The notes under the pieces are model-generated. The model did no database searches. It saw nothing but the letters and a program-made list of their open reading frames with translations, and was not told the origin of the DNA. From NCBI GenBank assembly GCA_963774345.1, contig CAVZFB010000036.1, positions 1-64,000 on the forward strand: a stretch of DNA of 64,000 nt, read 5' to 3'. Every line of letters starts with the position of its first letter. The first letter of the stretch is position 1. A program made the translations under genes and the position numbers. Below are positions 1 through 9,589 of the stretch, in pieces. Origin of the DNA: AP-15 sp963774345. Lineage in GTDB: Bacteria > Pseudomonadota > Alphaproteobacteria > ATCC43930 > CGMCC-115725.

Positions 1-198
1 AGCGTGGGCCGCGATGTAGCCCATCACCGGCGTGATCTGCAGCATTTGCAGCGGATGGGTCAGCCAATGATGCGGGAACCACAACGATGCGAACCCGGCC
101 TCGCGCGCCGCGCGCACCTGCGCCACCATCTCGGGGACGCGCTCGGCGAGGTTGAACCCCTCTGGAAACTGCGTGTTGATAAACAGGCCGACTTTCAT
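1..198 (-). CDS. LLM-class flavin-dependent oxidoreductase, N-terminal part
   Basis: The first 66 codons of a bacterial luciferase-like monooxygenase; the rest lies beyond the left edge. The translation opens MKVGLFINTQFPEG, followed by a helix carrying VPEMVAQVRAAREAGF and then SLWFPHHW. This is the first beta strand, first helix and second strand of the luciferase TIM barrel, in which the His pair near residue 43 lies by the flavin/substrate pocket. The family oxidises diverse substrates with reduced FMN or F420; nothing visible here fixes the substrate. The start is ATG (196-198 on the minus strand). The gene diverges from the PEP-CTERM gene to its right. Family call firm, function open. 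Confidence 0.8.
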   Translation of the reverse strand, partial: MKVGLFINTQFPEGFNLAERVPEMVAQVRAAREAGFASLWFPHHWLTHPLQMLQITPVMGYIAAHA

Positions 199-742
199 GA
201 TGGGCTTCTCCTCCCGCTCGCAGAACTGCGCGCCGCGATCTCTCAAGTTAAAGCTTTGGTTGATGCGGTCCAATCGGCTCTGTGATGTTGGTTCTTCCAG
301 CCATTATGCGCCGCCGGTCGAGATCGTTTCGCCGGCGGTAACTCCAAGGGTCCGCAGCCGTCGGCGATCGCCACTCGTCCTCCGTCGGATTTCTTTACAG
401 TCGATTTCGCGGGCGCCGGGGCCGCCCGGCTCGGTAGGCCGCATTCTCTTGCTGGGCAGCCCGCTGAAAATGCTGCTTTTCTTTTACACCCTTGACCTTG
501 CCTGGCGGTGATCGCCGGAATCAGGGATGTTCCGGCTCAATCGGGGCCGCCAACGGTGCGCCGGATATCTTTACACTTTCCCCGCCGCTCGATCGGTCAC
601 ATAAAAAATATTGCGTGATATCAGATATATACTGGGTTGGCATGCCGATTGCTCTGATTCAGGCATCTGGCTTAGCCGGGCCCTTGGCCGCAGGCTCGGC
701 GGAGCGATCGACGCGTTATCCTTGACTAAGAGGAGTTATCCT
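199..742. other. Non-coding region between divergent genes
   Basis: 544 bases with no convincing coding sequence; the open frames across it lack protein-like composition. It must hold the promoters of both flanking genes. An AT-rich patch at about 599-635 is the likeliest promoter area for the PEP-CTERM gene, but I see no well-spaced -35/-10 pair. A clean ribosome site, AGGAG, lies at 731-735. Confidence 0.5.
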
Positions 743-1630
743 ATGTCGTTACGTAAATCAGCCCTAGCCGGCGTCTCTGCCATCGCCCTGTCGGTGGGCT
801 TGGCCTGTGGGGCTCAGGCGGACGTGCTGACCGTCCAGAACCTCGAGTTCAATCAGAACCCCTTAGTAAATAACACGAGCAAGGACTTTTTTACGGCAGT
901 AAATCCGAATTTCTGGCACATAGGCGCGCCCGCGATAAGCTCCAACCTTATCTATGTCGGCACGCAAGGCTCCGAAGGGTTTTCTAGCCAAGCCCATGGC
1001 AATATTTACAAGGTTTATGCTGGCAACACAACGCCACCAACGCTCGGCCCAGGGTTCTCGGTTACCGTTCCGCCCGGCACCAACTTCTTTCAGGCGGACG
1101 GCAATCCGGAGTTCGAGAGCACGATCTTTCAGACCATTCCAAATCTGACAGCCGGCGTCAACTACACCCTTCAGTTCCAGCAGGCGGCCGGTCAGCAGGT
1201 GGGATTTAGCGGCGACACCACCGAGCAGTGGAAAGTGTTTCTGGGCTTAGGCGGGATCGGTGTATCCTGCCCGACGCCCAACAGCGTTTGCACAGTCACC
1301 GGCACCGCGAACAATCAGGAGTTGGATTCGCCGCTGATGCACACCCCGTCCATGTCGAATGTTGATTGGAATAACGTCACCACCGTCAACTTTACGCTTA
1401 CTAATAATGACATCATCGGCGGCGGGAGCACCGGGAGCGCGGTATTGACATTCCTGGCGTGGGGCAACGGCGGCAGCAACGTTAATGAACCGCCGACGGT
1501 GTTCCTCGAAGGCGTGAATACGCCGCCGGTGGTACCGGAGCCGGCGACTCTGTCGCTTCTTGGCAGCGGTCTTCTCGGCCTCGGCGGGATCGCTTGGCGT
1601 CGGCGCAAGAAGCGCAGCGCCGCAGTCTGA
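743..1630 (+). CDS. PEP-CTERM sorting domain-containing exported protein
   Basis: A 295-residue exported protein. The N-terminus is a signal peptide (MSLRKSALAG, a hydrophobic core, then GAQA-DV as probable cleavage site). The C-terminus is a textbook PEP-CTERM tail: VPEPATLSLLGSG, a hydrophobic helix, then the basic stretch WRRRKKR. Such tails are processed by an exosortase, and the proteins are usually linked to exopolysaccharide or biofilm export. The body is rich in Asn, Thr, Gly and Phe and resembles PEP-CTERM proteins of beta-sandwich type, but I recognise no enzymatic motif. ATG at 743 is preferred over upstream in-frame starts because AGGAG lies 7 bases before it and the signal peptide begins there. 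No exosortase gene is visible in the window. Confidence 0.85.
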   Translation: MSLRKSALAGVSAIALSVGLACGAQADVLTVQNLEFNQNPLVNNTSKDFFTAVNPNFWHIGAPAISSNLIYVGTQGSEGFSSQAHGNIYKVYAGNTTPPTLGPGFSVTVPPGTNFFQADGNPEFESTIFQTIPNLTAGVNYTLQFQQAAGQQVGFSGDTTEQWKVFLGLGGIGVSCPTPNSVCTVTGTANNQELDSPLMHTPSMSNVDWNNVTTVNFTLTNNDIIGGGSTGSAVLTFLAWGNGGSNVNEPPTVFLEGVNTPPVVPEPATLSLLGSGLLGLGGIAWRRRKKRSAAV

Positions 1631-1641
1631 TCACCTGATCG

Positions 1642-1682
1642 GTATGGGCGCCTGGACGGGACCCCGTCCAGGCGCCTATACT
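1642..1682 (+). terminator. Strong hairpin after the PEP-CTERM gene
   Basis: A long, near-perfect inverted repeat starts 11 bases after the stop codon. The arms GGCGCCTGGACGGG and CCCGTCCAGGCGCC are separated by two bases and extended by GTAT/ATAC. There is no strong T-run after it, so it may terminate inefficiently or stabilise the 3' end. Confidence 0.65.
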
Positions 1683-1719
1683 CTGTCTGGTTGTGAATTG
1701 AAAAATCCGGATAGCGTCA

Positions 1720-2580
1720 TTGCCAGCGTTTTTGGACCACGCCTATCTCCAGGCGTTCCTTTTCACCACGGTCAGGCTTGGAGCGTGGCTGCTGCTGCTC
1801 GCCGTGGTCTTCTTGCCGCTGGAACGCCTGTTCGCGGTCCGTCGGCGAAAAATCGTCGGCAAGAGCCTTGCCAGCGATATCGGCTTTTATTTTATCAGCG
1901 GCCTGGTCCCCGCGCTGCTGCTGACCCCGCCGCTGGCCCTGGTGGCTCTTGGCGCACACGCCGTCGTGCCGTGGCGCGTTCAGGCGGCGGTCGCGGGCTG
2001 GCCGATCTGGGCGCGCGCACTGGGCGCCCTGGTGGTGGGCGAGATCGGCTTCTATTGGGGCCATCGCTGGACGCACGAAATTCCATGTCTTTGGCGTTTC
2101 CATTCGATCCACCATAACCCGGCTGAGGTGTATTTCCTGATCAGCGCCCGCGCTCATCCGCTCGACAATGTATTCACCCGGCTGTGCGGTCTGATCCCCG
2201 TTTACGTTCTCGGGCTGGCCACCCCGCTCACCCCCGCCGGTGGCATGGTGTCCGCGCTGCTCGTGGTAGTCCTGACCATGTGGGGCTTCCTGATCCATGC
2301 CAATGTGCGCTGGCGGCTGGGTCCGCTGGAATGGTTGATTTCCACGCCCGCCTTTCACCACTGGCACCATACCCTGGCCGAGCCGCGGGACCGCAACTTC
2401 GCGTCGATGCTGCCGATCATGGACTGGATCTTCGGCACCTATTACCTGCCTCAGCAATGGCCATCGGCGTACGGTACCAACGATAAACTGCCGAGTTCGC
2501 TGGCCGGACAACTGGTGTATCCGCTACGCTTGGAATCGCCGCAAGCCAGCTCGCCCGAGCCTGTTGCCGCTGACCGGTAA
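1720..2580 (+). CDS. Sterol desaturase/fatty-acid hydroxylase family membrane protein
   Basis: A 286-residue integral-membrane di-iron oxygenase of the fatty-acid hydroxylase superfamily. The histidine clusters are present in order: HRWTH (about 116-120), HSIHH (about 129-133) and HHWHH (about 215-219), the last being the HxxHH-type box that completes the di-iron site. At least four hydrophobic segments surround them. Members hydroxylate or desaturate lipid chains, sterols or carotenoids; the substrate cannot be read from sequence. The start is TTG at 1720; no in-frame ATG fits better, and a weak GGAT element lies just upstream. The gene converges on the TPR array. Confidence 0.82.
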   Translation: MPAFLDHAYLQAFLFTTVRLGAWLLLLAVVFLPLERLFAVRRRKIVGKSLASDIGFYFISGLVPALLLTPPLALVALGAHAVVPWRVQAAVAGWPIWARALGALVVGEIGFYWGHRWTHEIPCLWRFHSIHHNPAEVYFLISARAHPLDNVFTRLCGLIPVYVLGLATPLTPAGGMVSALLVVVLTMWGFLIHANVRWRLGPLEWLISTPAFHHWHHTLAEPRDRNFASMLPIMDWIFGTYYLPQQWPSAYGTNDKLPSSLAGQLVYPLRLESPQASSPEPVAADR

Positions 2581-2623
2581 GCGGCAACGAACTAAGCCTA
2601 CGCCCCCGTTCCGCGATCGGCTA

Positions 2624-4048
2624 TCAGCCGACGGCAAAACTCCGCAGGTCGCGGGCGACCTCGGCCACGACCGAGTCCCAATCGCCGGGCCGCGGCTGAC
2701 GATAGAGGCGCAAGCCCGGATACCACGGGCTGTCGCGCCTCCCGACGAACCAGCGCCAGCACGGATCGAAGCAGTTCAGCAGCCACACCGGCTTGCCCAA
2801 CGCCGACCCCAGATGAGCAGCGGCAGTATCGACCGAGATGATCAGATCGAGGTTCGTGATCAGCGCTGCGGTATCGGCGAAGTCTCCCATCTCGCTCATG
2901 AAATCGGTCAGCGGGAAGTGCGCGGGCGCCGCCAGGCCATCCTTCTGCAAGCTGAAGAACTGCACGCCAGGAAGCTCGAACAATGGTTCCAGCCGAGCCG
3001 GGTCGACCGAGCGCTGACGACCGAGCGCCGCCGCAGCGATCAAGTGTTTGCGCGGATTGCCCGCCCATACCAAGCCGATTCGAGGACCGCGGTTTCCCAG
3101 CGCGGCCAGGCGTGTCCACCAAACCGCGACCTGCGCCGCATCGGCGCACAGATAGGGCACATCGTTGGGAATAGTCGTAATTGTGGTCCCCAGGGCCAAT
3201 GGCATGCTGAGCATCGGACAGTGCAGGTCAAATTTCGGCAGTGGCTCGCCTTGCGCCACCAACCGGTCGACTCCCGGCAGACTCCCGAGCAGCCGAATCA
3301 ACGGCTTCGGCGCCTCTAGGATCACCCGCAACCCCTTGGCTGCCGCCAATGGCGCGTAGCGGCAGAATTGCAGGGTGTCGCCCAATCCCTGCTCGGCATG
3401 GATCAGCAAAGTCCGCCCGTCCGCAGCTTCGCCACGGCACTGGGGCTTCGCAAAGTCACGACGGCTCGGGGCCAATTGCGGCGTCTTCCAGCGCCATTCA
3501 TGCTCCTCCCACCCCGCTGGCATATCTCCGCGCGCCAGCAATGCCATCGCCAGATTGTAGTGCGCTTCCGGATCGTCTGGCCTGAGCTCGAGTGCCCTGT
3601 GATAGCTGGCGACCGCCTCGTCCAGCTGCTTCTGCGCCCTGAGGGCGTTACCCAAATTGTTCAGCGCCTCCGAAAAGTTCGGCTTGAGCTCGACGGCCTT
3701 GCGGTAGCAGGCGACCGCTTCGTCCAGCCGTCCCTGTTCCTTAAGCAAATTGCCTAGATTGGAATGCAACGAGGCTTCCCTGGGGTTGATCACGATCGCT
3801 TTCCTGATCATGTCGACCGCCAAATCATGGCGTCCGGTTTGGTAAGCGATCACCCCGAGCAGGTGCAGGCTGTCGGCGTGACGGGGATTGACCGCCAGAA
3901 CCTGCCGGAAGAGCCGCTCGGCTTCGTCCAGGCGCCCAGCCTGAAACTGTTGGAGGGCAGCAGCCCACAACCGCTGGGCGGCAAGCGACGCAGTTTGCAT
4001 CGCCGGACCGCCCTTTTTCGCTTCCGTCCGACGTTGTTTGCGATTCAT
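2624..4048 (-). CDS. TPR protein with C-terminal glycosyltransferase-like domain (copy 1)
   Basis: A 474-residue, two-part protein. Residues 1-15 are the basic motif MNRKQRRTEAKKGG. About residues 25-200 form roughly five tetratricopeptide repeats with the usual spacing (NLGNLLKEQGRLDEAVACYR). From about 210 comes a heptosyltransferase-like domain (EQGLGDTLQFCRY, GLVWAGNPRKH, SVDTAAAHLGSALGKPVWLL). This architecture is common in alphaproteobacteria and is thought to glycosylate surface or secreted targets, with the TPRs binding a partner; that role is inferred. It is the last of four tandem paralogues reading leftward and converges on the fatty-acid hydroxylase gene. Confidence 0.85.
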   Translation of the reverse strand: MNRKQRRTEAKKGGPAMQTASLAAQRLWAAALQQFQAGRLDEAERLFRQVLAVNPRHADSLHLLGVIAYQTGRHDLAVDMIRKAIVINPREASLHSNLGNLLKEQGRLDEAVACYRKAVELKPNFSEALNNLGNALRAQKQLDEAVASYHRALELRPDDPEAHYNLAMALLARGDMPAGWEEHEWRWKTPQLAPSRRDFAKPQCRGEAADGRTLLIHAEQGLGDTLQFCRYAPLAAAKGLRVILEAPKPLIRLLGSLPGVDRLVAQGEPLPKFDLHCPMLSMPLALGTTITTIPNDVPYLCADAAQVAVWWTRLAALGNRGPRIGLVWAGNPRKHLIAAAALGRQRSVDPARLEPLFELPGVQFFSLQKDGLAAPAHFPLTDFMSEMGDFADTAALITNLDLIISVDTAAAHLGSALGKPVWLLNCFDPCWRWFVGRRDSPWYPGLRLYRQPRPGDWDSVVAEVARDLRSFAVG

Positions 4049-4187
4049 GCGTCTGCTGCTTCAAGCTGCCGGAAATGGCCAAAAAACCAGGCTCGCCGCG
4101 GCCGGGGCCGATCCGCGTTGGCCAGCGCTTAACACTGCTTTACGGCGACCCCAGCGCCGTGGAACGCTGCAACTGCGCGATCGCCGG

Positions 4188-5634
4188 TCATTGGGTGGCG
4201 GCTGCGCATCCGGCAATCGGCAGGCTGCGCAAGTCACGGGCGACCTCGGCAACGACTGAGCCCCAGTCGCCGGGGCGCGGCTGACGATAGAGGCGCAAGC
4301 CCGGATACCACGGACTATCGCACCGTCCAACGAGCCAGCGCCAGCACGGGTCGAAACGGTCCAGCAGCCATACCGGCTTGCCCAGCGCCCCTGCCAGATG
4401 GACAACGGAGGTATCGACCGAGACGATCAGGTCGAGGTTGGCGACCAGGGCCGCGGTATCGGCGAAGTCTCCCATCTCGCCCATGAAATCGGTCAACGGG
4501 AATTGCTCGAGGGCCGCGGGGCCATCCTTCTGCAGGCTGAAGAAATGCAGGCCGGGCAGTTCCAGCAAGGGCGCCAGCCGATCCGGTGCCATCGAGCGGC
4601 GGCGATCGGTCGCCGCGTTGGCGAGCCGGTGTGCGCGGGGATTCCCGGCCCAAACCAAGCCGATCCGAGGACCCTGGTTTTCCAGCGCGGCGAGGCGGGT
4701 CCGCCAGGCCTCAACTTGGGCGGCATCGGCGTGCAGATAAGGGACACCGCCGGGAATCCTCGTGATCGTGGTCCCCAGCGCCAGCGGCATACTCAGCATC
4801 GGGCAGTGCAGATCAAATTGCGGCAGCGCCTCTCCGTACGCCACGACCCGCTCGACCCCCGGCAAGACTGCACAGCAGCCGGGTTAGCGGCTTGGGCGCC
4901 TCCAGGATGACCCGCAGCCCCTTCGCCGCCGCCAACGGCGCGTAGCGACAGAATTGCAGGGTGTCACCGTATCCTTGCTCGGCATGGATCAACAGCGTGC
5001 GCCCCTCCGCCGGATCGCCGCGCCACTGTGGTTGCGCGATCTGGCGATGGGCCCCTATCAACAATGGCGTCTTCCAGCGCCACTCATATTCTTCCCATCC
5101 CGCCGCCATATCGCCGCGCGCCAGCAACGCCACCGCCAGATTGTAGTGTGTCTCGGGATCGGCCGGCCTGAGATCGAGGGCTCTGCGGTAGCTGAGGATC
5201 GCCTCGTCCAGCCGCTTCAGCGCCCTTAGCGCGTTGCCCAAATTGTTTAGCGCCTCGGGGAAGTTCGGCCTCAGACGGAGGGCCCGGTGGTAGCAGGCGA
5301 CCGCCTCGTCCAGCCGACCCCGATGCAAAAGCAAGTTGCCGAGATTGGAATGGGATGAGGCTTCCCGGGGATTGATCGCGATCGCTTTGCTGATCAGTTC
5401 GGCCGCCAATTCGCGGCGCTGGGTTTGGTAAGCAATCACCCCGAGCAAGTGCAGACTGTCGGCATGGCGGGGATTGACCACCAGGACCTGCCCGAAGAGC
5501 CGCTCGGCTTCGTCCAAGCGTCCAGCCTGAAAATTTTGAAGGGCAGCAGACCATGCCTGTTGAACGGCCGACGACGCAGCTTGGCTCACCGGCTTGCCCT
5601 GTTTCGTTTCTGCTCGGCGTTGTTTGCGATTCAT
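4188..5634 (-). pseudogene. TPR/glycosyltransferase-like protein (copy 2), frameshifted
   Basis: A close paralogue of copy 1, split into two frames. The first 257 or so codons (start at 5634, MNRKQRRAETKQGKP) encode the basic N-terminus, TPR repeats and the start of the transferase domain. The frame then breaks, and the C-terminal 225 codons continue in the next frame from about 4865. Aligned with copy 1, the break is one extra base at 4864-4865 (AA against A on the plus strand). Removing it restores RLLCSLPGVERVVAYGEAL, matching copy 1. The rest is intact with the usual family residues, so this is either a very recent mutation or a base-call error. Function as for copy 1. Confidence 0.8.
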
Positions 5635-5674
5635 GTGCCTGCTGAGCGGCTTCCTGGCAAGGTGGACGCTATTC

Positions 5675-7210
5675 TTACCGGGCTTCGCCCAATTCGACGC
5701 CCAACTCTTGGATCAAGGACTGCAGGAGGTGCCGGTAAGGCTTCCATCGGCCAACGGAAGTGCGGTAGATGGGCTGGCGAACCTGGGTCACGCTCGCCGT
5801 CCGAATCGTGCGTTGCGTCTTGTAAAAAGCAAGACACGCGTCATCCCATTCGAGACCGCAATGGGCGACGATCTGACGGGCCTGCCGCTCGACATCGGCA
5901 ACCACCTCCTCATACTCAACTTCGAGCATCACCCCGGCCGGCAGCACCCGGCGCCAGTGCTCCATCAGCGTTTCATAGGCGCGATAATAGCGACCTAACT
6001 CCCCGAGATCATAAGAGTAGGGCAGATTACCGGAGAACAGCAGCGAAAAGCACGAAAGACACGTGTCGACCGGGTCGCGGTGCATGTGAATGATGCGCGC
6101 ATTGGGTAGCGCCAGATGAATGAGCCCGACAAAGCGGAAATTCGCTGGCATCTTGTCGGTGATGTGCTCTGCCCCTGGTGCCGCGGCTCTGACGGCATCG
6201 AGATAGCTTGTGCCGAGCTGGTGCAGCTGTCCGGCCGACAGAGACGAAATGGCCTCGGGGAAGGACAGAGCTCCATCCGGCATACCGAGGCTCGTCACCG
6301 CCTTGCTGAATTCCGCAATCTCCCCGGCGCCGAAGACCTTGGGGTGACTTGCCAGGATTTGCTCGACCAGGGTCGTGCCCGAGCGCGGCATGCCCACGAT
6401 GAATATCGGAACCGTCGAGGGATTGCCGAGACCCCGCTTGTCGTGCATCAGTTTAGCCGTGAATACGGTGCGGATGCGATCCAACAACCCCAACACCTCT
6501 GACTCGTTATAAACAACCTCTTGTCGCTTGAGCGCGTTTCCTTTGAGGAGGTGACGGAAGGACCGCTCGTGCTGTTCCAGGTCCCCATAGGCTTTGCCCA
6601 GCGCGAAATGCAATTCTCGCTGATCCTCTATCGGCAGCGAGGCCATGTCCTCGGCCAATTTCTCGGCAACCACAAGGTGCCGTTCGCCTGCAACAACTCG
6701 CCTGCTATCGAACAGCTGGTGGTAAGACCGGCCGCTTCTCGGCGCCAGTTCAAGCGCTCTTTCGCAAGCGCGGTGCGCCTCGTCGAATTGACCCTGTTGG
6801 TTGAGGGCGTTGCCCAAATTGTTCAGCGCCTCCGAGAAATCCGGCTTGAGCTCGATGGCCCTGCGGTAGCAGGCGATCGCCTCGTCCATCCGCCCCTCTT
6901 GCATCAGCAGATTGCCCAGACTGGACTGTAATGAGGCGTCCCTGGGGTCAATTGCGACCGCTTTAGCGATCAGATTGACGGCCAAATCATGACGGCCGGT
7001 CTGGACAGCGATCACCCCGAGCCGATGAAGGCTGTCGGTATGGCGGGGGGTGACCGCCAGAACCTGCCGGAAGAGCCGCTCGGCTTCGGCCAAGCGCCCA
7101 GCCTGATGATGTTGAAGAGCGGCAACCCATTTCTGTTGAACGGCCGATGACGTGGCTTGAGTCACCGGTCCGCCTTTCTTCATTTCTGCTCGGCGTTGCT
7201 TCCGATTCAT
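5675..7210 (-). CDS. TPR protein with C-terminal sulfotransferase domain (copy 3)
   Basis: A 511-residue protein with the same MNRKQRRAEMKKGGP start and a shorter TPR block (about residues 25-160). It then has a sulfotransferase domain instead of the glycosyltransferase. The PAPS 5'-phosphosulfate loop is clear: FIVGMPRSGTTLVEQILASHP at about residue 270. It is followed by HITDKMPANF and by HMHRDPVDTCLSCF, which matches the 3'-phosphate-binding loop. The enzyme should transfer sulfate from PAPS to a glycan or protein. Only about 40 bases separate it from copy 2 and from copy 4, and these spacers are themselves similar, which points to tandem duplication. Confidence 0.87.
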   Translation of the reverse strand: MNRKQRRAEMKKGGPVTQATSSAVQQKWVAALQHHQAGRLAEAERLFRQVLAVTPRHTDSLHRLGVIAVQTGRHDLAVNLIAKAVAIDPRDASLQSSLGNLLMQEGRMDEAIACYRRAIELKPDFSEALNNLGNALNQQGQFDEAHRACERALELAPRSGRSYHQLFDSRRVVAGERHLVVAEKLAEDMASLPIEDQRELHFALGKAYGDLEQHERSFRHLLKGNALKRQEVVYNESEVLGLLDRIRTVFTAKLMHDKRGLGNPSTVPIFIVGMPRSGTTLVEQILASHPKVFGAGEIAEFSKAVTSLGMPDGALSFPEAISSLSAGQLHQLGTSYLDAVRAAAPGAEHITDKMPANFRFVGLIHLALPNARIIHMHRDPVDTCLSCFSLLFSGNLPYSYDLGELGRYYRAYETLMEHWRRVLPAGVMLEVEYEEVVADVERQARQIVAHCGLEWDDACLAFYKTQRTIRTASVTQVRQPIYRTSVGRWKPYRHLLQSLIQELGVELGEAR

Positions 7211-7250
7211 GTGCCTGCCGGGCGGGGTCTTGACAAGGTGGGCGTTGGTC

Positions 7251-9305
7251 TTACCGGGCTTCGTCCAATTCGACGCCCAACTCTTTGATTAGGGGCCGGA
7301 GAAGGTGCTGGTAGGGCTTCCATCGGCCAACGGAAGTGCGGTAGATGGGCTGACGGACCTGCGTCACGCTCGCCGTCCGGATCGGACGTTGCGTTTCATA
7401 GAAAGCAAGACACGCATCGTCCCAATCGAGATCGCAATGGGCGACGATCTGACGGGCCAGCCGCTCGGTATCGGCAACCACCTCCTCATATTGAACATCG
7501 AGCATCACCTCCGCCGGCAACACCTGTCGCCAGTGCTCCATCAGCGTCTCATAGGCCCGATAATAGCGGCCCAACTCCCCGAGGTCGTAACAGTAGGGAT
7601 GATCACCGGCGAACAGCAGCGAAAAGCAGGAAAGACACGTGTCGACCGGGTCGCGGCGCATATGAATGATGCGCGCATTGGGTAGCGCCAGATGAATGAG
7701 CCCGACGTAGCTGAAATTCGCCGGCATCTTGTCGGTGATGCGCTCCGCCGCCGGTGCCGCGGCTCGGACGGCATCGAGATAGCTTGTGCCGAATTCACGC
7801 AGCTGTCCGGCCGACAAAGCTGGAACGGCCTCGGGGAAGAACAGAGCTCCATTCGGCAGACTGAGGCTCATCGCCGCCTTGTTGAATTCCGCAAGCTCCC
7901 CGGCGCCGAAGACTTTGGGGTGGCTTGCCAATATCTGCTCGACCAGGGTCGTGCCCGAGCGCGGCATGCCAACGATGAACGTCGGAACCATCGAGGGATC
8001 GCCGAGACCCCGCTTGCTGTACATCAGCTCAGTCGTGAATACCGTGCGAATGCGATCAAAAAAGCCCAACATCTTCGGCTCGTCATAGACGAGCTCTCGT
8101 CGCTTGAGCGCGTTTCCTTCAAGGCGGTGACGGAAGGACCGCTCGCGCTGTTCCAGGTCCTCATAGGCTTTGCCCAGCGCAAAATGTAATTCTCGCTGAT
8201 CCTCGATCGGTAGCGAGGCCATGTCTTCAGCCAAGTCTTTCGCCGCCGCCAGACCCCGGTCCTCAGCGACAACACGCTTGCCATAGAACACCTGGCGGTA
8301 ATACAGACCGTTTCTCGGTGCCAGCTCGAGCGCGCTCTCGTAAGCGCGTTGCGCCTCGTCGAATTTTCCCAGTTCCCTGAGAGCAACACCGAGATTGTAG
8401 TAGGCCTCGGCGAAGTCCGGCTTGAGGGCGACGGCGCGTTGATAAAGCGCGAGTGCCTCGTCGTATTTGCCATGCTCCTTAAGGACGTTGCCCATATTGT
8501 GGTAAACTTCAGCGTAGTCGGGCTTGAGGGCGAGGGCGCGCTGATAATGCACCATGGCTTCGGCGTATTTGCCCTGCTGCTTGAAGACGTTCCCCAGATT
8601 ACTGTGAGCGTCGGCAGATCCCGGTTTGAGGGCGGCGGCGCGCTGACAATGCACCATCGCTTCGTCCAATTTATCCTGTTCTTTGAGAATAATACCCAAA
8701 TTGTTGTGAGCCTCGGCGTAATCCGGCTTGAAAGCGATGGCGCGCTGATAATGCGCCATTGCCTCGTCAAGCTTTCCCTGCCGCTTGAGGCCGTTGCCCA
8801 GATTGTTGTGAGTCTCGGCGTATCCCGGCTTGAGGGCTAAGGCGCGCTGATAATGCGCTATCGCTTCATCCAGCCGACCCTGTTCCTGAAGCGCGTTTCC
8901 TAGATTGAAATGGGCATCGACGAAATCTGCCTTGAGGGTCAGCGCACGCTTATAATGCGTCACCGCCTCACCGAATCTGCCTAACTCTCCAATCGCGATG
9001 CCCAAATTGTTATGATAGGCTGGGATATCGTTCCGGAGTCCGATCGCTTGGCCGATCAGATCGACGGCAGCTGCATGACGGCCACTCTGATTGGCGAGGA
9101 CCCCAAGCAAATGCAAAGCGTCTGGCTGCCGGGGGTTTAGCTCCAGGAATTGCCGGTACGCCCGCTCGGCTTCTGACAACCGGCCGGCTTGGTGGTGACG
9201 ACAGGCCTCCGCGAATAGGTTTTGAACGGCCATGGGAGCCGCCAGCTTGGGAGAAGCAAAGTCACCCTGCCCTTTGTGCCCCAGGCGGCGTTGCTTACGG
9301 CTCAT
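7251..9305 (-). CDS. TPR protein with C-terminal sulfotransferase domain (copy 4, long TPR array)
   Basis: A 684-residue, first-transcribed member of the array. After the basic start MSRKQRRLGHKGQG comes a regular solenoid of about nine TPR units (residues 25-345; repeated core ALKPDYAEAHNNLGN). The same sulfotransferase domain as copy 3 follows (FIVGMPRSGTTLVEQ near 440, RITDKMPANFSYVG, HMRRDPVDTCLSCF). The two sulfotransferase domains are nearly identical over long stretches while TPR number differs, so repeats have been gained or lost since duplication. Predicted role: PAPS-dependent sulfation of a partner recruited by the TPRs. No PAPS-synthesis genes lie in the window. Confidence 0.88.
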   Translation of the reverse strand: MSRKQRRLGHKGQGDFASPKLAAPMAVQNLFAEACRHHQAGRLSEAERAYRQFLELNPRQPDALHLLGVLANQSGRHAAAVDLIGQAIGLRNDIPAYHNNLGIAIGELGRFGEAVTHYKRALTLKADFVDAHFNLGNALQEQGRLDEAIAHYQRALALKPGYAETHNNLGNGLKRQGKLDEAMAHYQRAIAFKPDYAEAHNNLGIILKEQDKLDEAMVHCQRAAALKPGSADAHSNLGNVFKQQGKYAEAMVHYQRALALKPDYAEVYHNMGNVLKEHGKYDEALALYQRAVALKPDFAEAYYNLGVALRELGKFDEAQRAYESALELAPRNGLYYRQVFYGKRVVAEDRGLAAAKDLAEDMASLPIEDQRELHFALGKAYEDLEQRERSFRHRLEGNALKRRELVYDEPKMLGFFDRIRTVFTTELMYSKRGLGDPSMVPTFIVGMPRSGTTLVEQILASHPKVFGAGELAEFNKAAMSLSLPNGALFFPEAVPALSAGQLREFGTSYLDAVRAAAPAAERITDKMPANFSYVGLIHLALPNARIIHMRRDPVDTCLSCFSLLFAGDHPYCYDLGELGRYYRAYETLMEHWRQVLPAEVMLDVQYEEVVADTERLARQIVAHCDLDWDDACLAFYETQRPIRTASVTQVRQPIYRTSVGRWKPYQHLLRPLIKELGVELDEAR

Positions 9306-9589
9306 GGTTCGCTTCGGTCCAGGTGATTCGGCACGTCATCAATGAAGCCAAGTATACCGGCAATCTCCTTGCCCGCCCATAAACATCCGTCATCACCAAC
9401 CCGGCCCGAGGTGGGTTTTAGCTGCCGCTCACACCGAAGGCCGGCCGCGGCTTCGGAGACCCGACGCCCGCTATGCGAAAGCGCCGCCAGGTACTGACTC
9501 AATCCCCGCTAGAGGTGCAAGTTGGGTTGCCCTTGTGCTCGTGTGGCCAATCGGGGAAACTCGCCGCCTCGCGTCAAGGGGAGGCATCG

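Noticed and set aside
9302..9502. Short minus-strand open frame upstream of the TPR array
   Set aside because: It overlaps the start region of the MBL-fold gene's leader, has no ribosome site and no recognisable sequence.
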